Shown: one piece after another, positions 57,152-64,000 of the stretch
Position numbering within the stretch: position 1 is the stretch's first letter
Layout of the letters: the number at the start of each line of letters is the position of its first letter
From: Sphingomonas pituitosa NBRC 102491
GTDB lineage: Bacteria > Pseudomonadota > Alphaproteobacteria > Sphingomonadales > Sphingomonadaceae
Assembly (NCBI RefSeq): GCF_001598435.1
Contig: NZ_BCYY01000001.1
Span: forward strand, 372,001-436,000
Length of the DNA: 64,000 nucleotides
Reading direction: 5' to 3'
Position numbers and translations under genes: made by a program
The notes under the pieces: generated by a model
The model's database searches: none
What the model saw: only the letters and a program-made list of their open reading frames with translations
What the model was told of the DNA's origin: nothing

Positions 57152-58076
57152 GATTTCCCCTGGGCTACCGCGCGTCGCGCTCATTGCAGGGCCGACGGCC
57201 AGCGGCAAGTCCGCGCTGGCACTCGCGCTCGCCGAAAAGCATCGCGGCACCGTGATCAACGCGGATTCGATGCAGGTCTATGCCGATCTCCGAATCCTCA
57301 CCGCCCGCCCGCCGCAAGAAGAGGAAGCTCGCGCCCCCCACCGCCTGTTCGGCCATATCGACGGCGCCGAGGCCTGTTCCGCCGCCCGCTGGGCCGCCGA
57401 GGCCCGCGCCGCGATCGCCGAGGCGCATGCCGAGGATCGCCTGCCGATCCTGGTCGGCGGCACCGGGCTCTATCTGCGCACGCTGATCGAAGGCATCGCG
57501 CCCATCCCCCAGATCGACCCCGAAATCCGCGCGGAGGTCCGTGCCCTGCCGGTCGCCGAGGCGCATGCCGCGCTCACCCTTGCCGACCCGGCCGCAGCCG
57601 CACGATTGAACGCCGCAGACACCACGCGCGTCGCCCGCGCGCTCGAAGTCGTCCGCTCGACGGGGCGCACGCTCGCCGACTGGCAGGATCGCCGCGAAGG
57701 CGGCATCGGCGATGCGATAGAGCTCGCCGCGTTGATCCTGCTGCCGGATCGAGCGTGGCTGGGCGAGCGCATCGACCGCCGCTTCGCCATGATGCTCGCC
57801 AGCGCGGAGGACGAGGTTCGCGCGCTGCTCGCCCGCACCGACGTGCCGGACGACGCACCGGTACTCCGCGCCATCGGCGTGCACGAGATCGGTAAGGTTC
57901 TTGCCAGCGAATGGAGCGAGGAAACCGCCCTGGCTGCGGGCGCGACCGCCACCCGCCAATATGCCAAGCGGCAGTACACCTGGTTCCGCCGCCAGACTCC
58001 AGGGGGGGCGGAGCTGACGACGGAGACAGATACGTACGAAAACTTAGCGCGAATTGAAAGGAAATTATTTCCTTAG
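57144..58076 (+). CDS. miaA: tRNA dimethylallyltransferase
   Basis: 310 residues from ATG 57144, or 308 from the in-frame ATG 57150. Adds a dimethylallyl group to A37 of UNN-reading tRNAs. Motifs: ALIAGPTASGKSALA (P-loop), NADSMQVYADLRILTARP, LVGGTGLYLRTLIEG and TRQYAKRQYTWFRRQ. No SD precedes either ATG, consistent with a leaderless or nearly leaderless message. Both candidate starts overlap the serB start on the opposite strand. Downstream is the ilv operon on the same strand. Confidence 0.95.
   Translation: MNMISPGLPRVALIAGPTASGKSALALALAEKHRGTVINADSMQVYADLRILTARPPQEEEARAPHRLFGHIDGAEACSAARWAAEARAAIAEAHAEDRLPILVGGTGLYLRTLIEGIAPIPQIDPEIRAEVRALPVAEAHAALTLADPAAAARLNAADTTRVARALEVVRSTGRTLADWQDRREGGIGDAIELAALILLPDRAWLGERIDRRFAMMLASAEDEVRALLARTDVPDDAPVLRAIGVHEIGKVLASEWSEETALAAGATATRQYAKRQYTWFRRQTPGGAELTTETDTYENLARIERKLFP
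58058..58074. repeat. Palindrome at the miaA stop, upstream of ilvB
   Basis: AAGGAAA-TTA-TTTCCTT, a perfect 7+3+7 dyad overlapping the miaA stop codon. It is AT-rich in a GC-rich genome, just upstream of a TTGACC box at 58080. It could be an operator of the ilv promoter or a weak terminator. Confidence 0.35.
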
Positions 58077-58168
58077 GGGTTGACCTATCATATTCGTGCG
58101 GTTAGCAGCCCCTCTCCGACGGGAGCTTTCCGTTGTGTAACCCATTTTACGATTGCGTGGAGGCAAAG

Positions 58169-59914
58169 GTGACCGAGAAGAGCGGCGCAGACATCCTGAT
58201 CGAGGCACTGACCGACCTCGGGGTGGAAGTCGTGTTCGGCTATCCCGGCGGTGCCGTGCTCCCGATCTACGACGCCCTGTTCAAGCAGGACAGGATCAAG
58301 CACATCCTGGTCCGCCACGAACAGGCCGCGACCCATGCGGCGGAGGGCTATGCCCGCTCGACCGGCAAGCCGGGCGTCGTCCTCGTCACCTCGGGCCCGG
58401 GTGCCACCAATGCGATCACCGGCATCACCGATGCTCTGATGGATTCGATCCCGATGGTCGTCATCACCGGCCAGGTCCCCACGGCACTGATCGGCACCGA
58501 TGCGTTCCAGGAGGCGGACACCGTCGGCATCACCCGCCACTGCACCAAGCATAATTATCTGGTGAAGCGGCCGGAGCTGCTCGGCGCGACCGTCCACGAG
58601 GCGTTCCATATCGCCACCTCGGGCCGCCCGGGCCCGGTCGTGATCGACATCCCCAAGGACGTCCAGGTCGCCACCGCACGCTACGAGGCGCCGGGCCCGA
58701 TCCAGCACAAGACCTATCGCCCCCAGACCGAGCCCGACGCGGCGAAGATCCAGGAAGCGGTCGACATGCTGGCGGCCGCCGAGCGCCCGATCTTCTATAC
58801 CGGCGGCGGCATCATCAATTCGGGCCCCGAAGCCACGCGCCTGCTGCGCGAACTGGCCGCGCTCACCGGCGCGCCGGTCACCTCGACGCTGATGGGTCTG
58901 GGCGCCCTGCCCGCCTCGTCGGACCAGTGGCTCGGCATGCTCGGCATGCACGGCACCTATGAGGCCAATATGGCGATGAACCAGGCAGACCTGATCATCG
59001 CCGTCGGATCGCGGTTCGACGACCGCGTCACCGGCCGGCTCGACGCGTTCGCGCCGAACAGCCGCAAGGTGCACATCGACATCGATCGTTCGAGCGTGAA
59101 CAAGAATGTCCGCGTCGATCTGCCGATCATCGCCGACTGCGCCCGTGCGCTCGACGCGATGGTCGAAAGCTGGAAGGCGCGCGCCCATCCCAAGCCGGAT
59201 CTCGGCGAATGGTGGAGCCGCATCAAGGGCTGGCGCGCCAAGCAGTGCCTCGACTTCCCCGAATCCGGCGAGACGATCATGCCGCAGCGCTCGATCCGCG
59301 CGCTGTACGAGGCGACCAAGCATCGCGCGCCGATCATCACCACCGAAGTCGGCCAGCACCAGATGTGGGCCGCCCAGCATTTCGGCTTCGAGGCGCCGAA
59401 CAAGTGGCTGACCAGCGGTGGTCTCGGCACGATGGGCTATGGCCTGCCGGCGGCGATCGGCGCGCAGCTTGGCAATCCCGATGCGCTGGTTATCGATATC
59501 GCGGGCGAGGCCTCGATCCAGATGAACATCCAGGAACTTGCGACCGCTACGCAATATCGGCTGCCGGTGAAGATCTTCATCCTCAACAACGAATATATGG
59601 GCATGGTCCGCCAGTGGCAGGAGCTGACCTACCAGTCGCGCTACTCCGAGAGCTATTCGGACGCCCTGCCCGATTTCGTGAAGCTGGCCGAGGCCTATGG
59701 CTGGAAGGGCATCCGCATCGAGAAGCGTTCGGAGCTGGACGACGGCATCCAGGCGATGCTCGACCATGACGGCCCGGTGCTGGTCGATTGCCGCGTGGCA
59801 AAGCTGGCCAACTGCTTCCCGATGATCCCATCGGGCGCCGCGCACACCGAGATGCTGCTCCAGGCGAGCGAAGTCTCCGGCGAGATGGACGACGAGGCCA
59901 AGGCGCTGGTTTGA
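58169..59914 (+). CDS. ilvB: Acetolactate synthase large subunit
   Basis: 581 residues from GTG 58169, with GGAGG at 58159-58163; a longer frame to a TTG at 58133 is less likely. It makes acetolactate or acetohydroxybutyrate from pyruvate for valine, leucine and isoleucine. Features: GYPGGAVLPIYDAL, catalytic Glu in VRHEQAATHAAEGYAR, FAD-binding middle domain and the thiamine-diphosphate motif, which reads GEASIQMN ... NN instead of GDGS. First gene of ilvB-ilvN-ilvC. Leader 58077-58168 may hold a TTGACC promoter; no clear attenuator was seen. Confidence 0.97.
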   Translation: MTEKSGADILIEALTDLGVEVVFGYPGGAVLPIYDALFKQDRIKHILVRHEQAATHAAEGYARSTGKPGVVLVTSGPGATNAITGITDALMDSIPMVVITGQVPTALIGTDAFQEADTVGITRHCTKHNYLVKRPELLGATVHEAFHIATSGRPGPVVIDIPKDVQVATARYEAPGPIQHKTYRPQTEPDAAKIQEAVDMLAAAERPIFYTGGGIINSGPEATRLLRELAALTGAPVTSTLMGLGALPASSDQWLGMLGMHGTYEANMAMNQADLIIAVGSRFDDRVTGRLDAFAPNSRKVHIDIDRSSVNKNVRVDLPIIADCARALDAMVESWKARAHPKPDLGEWWSRIKGWRAKQCLDFPESGETIMPQRSIRALYEATKHRAPIITTEVGQHQMWAAQHFGFEAPNKWLTSGGLGTMGYGLPAAIGAQLGNPDALVIDIAGEASIQMNIQELATATQYRLPVKIFILNNEYMGMVRQWQELTYQSRYSESYSDALPDFVKLAEAYGWKGIRIEKRSELDDGIQAMLDHDGPVLVDCRVAKLANCFPMIPSGAAHTEMLLQASEVSGEMDDEAKALV

Positions 59915-59960
59915 CCGGATTTTGGATCCTCCCCGAACGGGCAGGATCGAAGGGGTAGAA

Positions 59961-61546
<1,586 letters not shown>

Positions 61547-61568
61547 TCACGGGCGGAAACTTTAGGTT

Positions 61569-61599
61569 GCCGGCTGCGCACTAGTATTGCGCGGCCGGC
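61569..61599 (+). terminator. Possible terminator of ilvBNC
   Basis: Imperfect stem GCCGGC-TGCGC / GCGC-G-GCCGGC with a 9-base AT-containing loop, 23 bases after the ilvC stop. No T tract follows, so termination is uncertain. Confidence 0.4.
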
Positions 61600-61642
61600 G
61601 GCCGCATTACGGGAGCGACGCAACCACCCGAAGGGATCCATC

Positions 61643-62242
61643 ATGCGCGCTCTTATTGCCCTCGCTCTTTTTGCGACCGCCCCGGTCGCCTTCGCCCAGG
61701 AACTGCCCGGCCAGGCCGACGCTTCGCGCGTTCCCGCCGGCACCTATGTGGTCGACACCGGCCACACCCAGGTCGATTTCCAGGTCAACCATTTCGGCTT
61801 CAGCCAGTTCACCGGCCAGGTCGGCGGCACCACCGGTTCGCTGACCATCGATCCCGCCAAGCCGAACGACGCCAAGCTCGACATCACGATCCCGACCAGC
61901 GGCATCGTCACCACCTCCACGGCGCTCGACAAGCATCTGGCGTCGCCGGACTTCTTCGATTCGGCCAAGTACCCGACGATCCGCTTCGTCTCGACCAAGG
62001 TCGTCGTCAGCGGCACCAAGGCGCAGATCACCGGCGACCTGACGCTGCACGGCGTCACCAAGCCCGTCACGCTGGACACGTCGCTGGTCGGCGCCGGCAC
62101 CAACCCGATGATGAAGAAGCTGAACTTCGGGTTCGAGGCGACCACCACGATCAAGCGCAGCGAGTTCGGCATGGACAAGTACGTCCCCTTCGTCTCGGAC
62201 GAAGTGAAGCTGCACATCAACGCCGCATTCTCGGCCAAGTAA
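61643..62242 (+). CDS. Exported YceI family lipocalin-like protein
   Basis: 199 residues with signal peptide MRALIALALFATAPVAFAQ. Mature YceI fold: GTYVVDTGHTQVDFQVNHFGF, then TGSLTIDPAKPNDAKLDITIP, HLASPDFFDSAKYPTIRFVS and GDLTLHGVTKPVTL. YceI proteins form a beta-barrel that holds isoprenoid-type lipids such as polyprenyl chains in the periplasm. Probably monocistronic; ATG 61643 follows AAGGGAT. Confidence 0.94.
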   Translation: MRALIALALFATAPVAFAQELPGQADASRVPAGTYVVDTGHTQVDFQVNHFGFSQFTGQVGGTTGSLTIDPAKPNDAKLDITIPTSGIVTTSTALDKHLASPDFFDSAKYPTIRFVSTKVVVSGTKAQITGDLTLHGVTKPVTLDTSLVGAGTNPMMKKLNFGFEATTTIKRSEFGMDKYVPFVSDEVKLHINAAFSAK

Positions 62243-62263
62243 CCCTTGGTCTAGTTGCCCTGC

Positions 62264-62300
62264 CCTCCTGCCTGCGCCACCACCGGCGCCAGGCAGGAGG
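62264..62300 (+). promoter_or_regulatory. Hairpin hiding the ribosome binding site of the TMEM175-like gene
   Basis: CCTCCTGCCTG (62264-62274) pairs perfectly with CAGGCAGGAGG (62290-62300), and an inner CGCC/GGCG pairing extends the stem, with one bulged base, around a small loop. The 3' arm contains GGAGG, the SD of the gene starting 6 bases later at 62307. The structure would block initiation unless melted. It may also act as the yceI terminator, but no T run follows. Confidence 0.5.
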
Positions 62301-62306
62301 ACGGAC

Positions 62307-62906
<600 letters not shown>

Positions 62907-62986
62907 TCCTCCCGCGGCTTGCGCCGCCCCGTACTTTGCTGTTTCTGCGGTCCGACCCGCCCTGTGCGGTGAAAGGACAGACCGAC

Positions 62987-63607
62987 ATGCACGATCATCA
63001 CGATGGCCCCGAAGACGGTGACATCGTCGCCCCCCCGCCGAAAATTCCGGTGCCGGACCATGTGGCGGAAGCCATCCGCACGCTCATCCGCTGGACCGGC
63101 GACGATCCCGATCGCGAAGGCCTGCTCGATACGCCGCAGCGCGTCGCCCGCGCCTGGCGGGAATATTGCGCCGGCTATGGCGACGATCCGTCGCACCACC
63201 TCTCCCGCGTGTTCGAGGAAGTGGGCGGCTATGACGAGATCGTGCTGTTGAAGGACATTCCCTTCCAGTCACATTGCGAGCACCACATGGCGCCGATTAC
63301 GGGCAAGGCATCGATCGCCTATCTGCCCAGGAACCATGTTGTCGGCATTTCCAAGCTCGCGCGCGTCCTCCACGCCTTTGCCCGTCGCCTGCAGGTGCAG
63401 GAACGGCTCACTGCGGAGGTGGCCGACTGCATCTGGAACCACCTGCACCCCCAAGGCGTCGCGGTGGTGATCGAGGCGCAGCATGGCTGCATGACCGGCC
63501 GAGGCGTGCGCACGCCGGGCGTCGGCATGGTCACCAGCCGGATGATGGGCGTGTTCCGCGAGGACGAGCGAAGCCGGGCCGAAGTGCTCAAGCTGATGGG
63601 CTATTGA
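62987..63607 (+). CDS. folE: GTP cyclohydrolase I
   Basis: 206 residues from ATG 62987 (SD AAAGGA). First committed step of folate/pterin synthesis: GTP to dihydroneopterin triphosphate. Zinc ligands in FQSHCEHHM and HGCMTGRG, plus YLPRNHVVGISKLAR and QERLTAEVADCIW, are as expected. The N-terminal 20 residues are His/Asp rich (MHDHHDGPEDGD). The stop overlaps the next gene's ATG by one base (TGATG), indicating a coupled folE-SDR unit. Confidence 0.97.
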   Translation: MHDHHDGPEDGDIVAPPPKIPVPDHVAEAIRTLIRWTGDDPDREGLLDTPQRVARAWREYCAGYGDDPSHHLSRVFEEVGGYDEIVLLKDIPFQSHCEHHMAPITGKASIAYLPRNHVVGISKLARVLHAFARRLQVQERLTAEVADCIWNHLHPQGVAVVIEAQHGCMTGRGVRTPGVGMVTSRMMGVFREDERSRAEVLKLMGY

Positions 63608-64000
63608 TGCCGGGACGGGTGCTGGTGACGGGCGGCGCGCGGCGGATCGGTGCCGCGATCAGCCGGGGCCTGGCCGCGCGCGGCTGGGCTGTGGCGATCC
63701 ATCACCATCACTCGCCGGAGGAAAGCGAAGCATTCGCCGCCGAGCTGCGGGCGACCGGCGCGAGCGTGGCGATCGTTTCCGCCGAGCTGGCCGATCCCGC
63801 TGCGCCTGGTGCACTGATCGACGCCTGTCGCACCGCGTTCGGCGCGCCGCTCGATGCGGTGGTCAACAATGCCTCGCTGTTCGCCTATGATCAGGCGCCG
63901 ATCGCCTACCATGCGCTGCTCGACCGGCACATGCATGTGAACCTCGCCGCACCGGTCGGCCTCGCCATGGCGCTCGCGGCGCAGCCGGATCTGGCCGAGG
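63607..64000 (+). CDS. SDR oxidoreductase, pteridine-reductase/FolM-like, 3'-truncated
   Basis: 131 residues visible from ATG 63607; the frame stays open to the window end, so the gene is cut. The start MPGRVLVTGGARRIGAAISRGL has the TGxxxRIG cofactor loop typical of pteridine reductases and FolM rather than the general TGxxxGIG of SDRs. VVNNASLFAYDQAP resembles their NNAS-[SL]-F motif. Being coupled to folE supports a pterin or dihydrofolate/dihydromonapterin reductase role. The catalytic Tyr-x3-Lys lies beyond the window, so activity cannot be checked here. Confidence 0.82.
   Translation, partial: MPGRVLVTGGARRIGAAISRGLAARGWAVAIHHHHSPEESEAFAAELRATGASVAIVSAELADPAAPGALIDACRTAFGAPLDAVVNNASLFAYDQAPIAYHALLDRHMHVNLAAPVGLAMALAAQPDLAE

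Noticed and set aside
58096..58140. A 14-codon leader peptide (ending in two Val codons) before ilvB
   Set aside because: The GTG start has no properly spaced SD, the branched-chain codon content is modest, and no terminator/antiterminator pair is visible. It could be coincidence.

Overview
The window is high-GC chromosomal DNA from an alphaproteobacterium, most probably a sphingomonad (Sphingomonas or a close relative). The evidence is gene content and gene style: an ffh-rpsP-rimM / trmD-rplS block with Ala/Lys/Glu-rich protein tails, a short FtsY, a ParA/SPOR cluster, an ilvBNC operon, DUF418, DUF924 and DUF3089 proteins, and many 4-base stop/start overlaps. I see no insertion sequence, prophage, integrase, CRISPR array or rRNA. 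There is one tRNA, tRNA-Leu(UAG).

Layout. 1-7.3 kb: the 3' end of dcd, then asd, a DUF418 membrane protein, a chemoreceptor and a secreted S9 peptidase, all but dcd on the minus strand. 7.6-9.1 kb: two paralogous ~100-residue proteins flanking a small GAF protein, with palindromes between them. 9.4-16.6 kb: the ribosomal/SRP operon ffh-rpsP-rimM ... trmD-rplS. It is split by an aspartyl protease gene, an opposing FAD oxidoreductase gene, an orphan PIN toxin-like gene and a vapBC pair whose toxin stop overlaps the trmD start. 16.8-23.5 kb: an EAL protein, DUF924, then mtaB-ftsY-yciB and a CLC channel homologue. 23.5-33.6 kb: sodB, then two divergent, translationally coupled glycoside hydrolase operons (GH2-GH51-GH43 and GH27-GH30) that look like an arabinogalactan-degrading locus, with two matching operator-like boxes between them. 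33.7-38.9 kb: tig, tRNA-Leu, two tiny unknown proteins, a Crp/Fnr regulator, a secreted peptidyl-prolyl isomerase and two exported paralogues of unknown function. 38.9-44.9 kb: gatB and gatCA separated by two glycosyltransferase genes. 45-49.8 kb: a DUF3089 hydrolase, a leucine-dehydrogenase-like gene divergent from an Lrp regulator, ruvX and a lone flagellin. 49.8-56.3 kb: pyrB with a metal-site-deficient pyrC-like gene, a parA/SPOR operon, a Sel1-SPOR protein and a MipA-type outer membrane protein. 56.3-64 kb: serB/miaA with overlapping start codons, ilvB-ilvN-ilvC, a YceI protein, a TMEM175-like channel, folE and the start of a pteridine-reductase-like SDR gene.

Most of the window is core metabolism and translation. 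The parts most worth a second look are: the toxin-antitoxin module that appears to have taken over transcription of trmD-rplS; the carbohydrate locus with its shared GntR/FadR-type boxes; the GAF/paralogue cluster; and two leader hairpins that could hide ribosome binding sites. All positions and start choices were read by eye. No database search was run.
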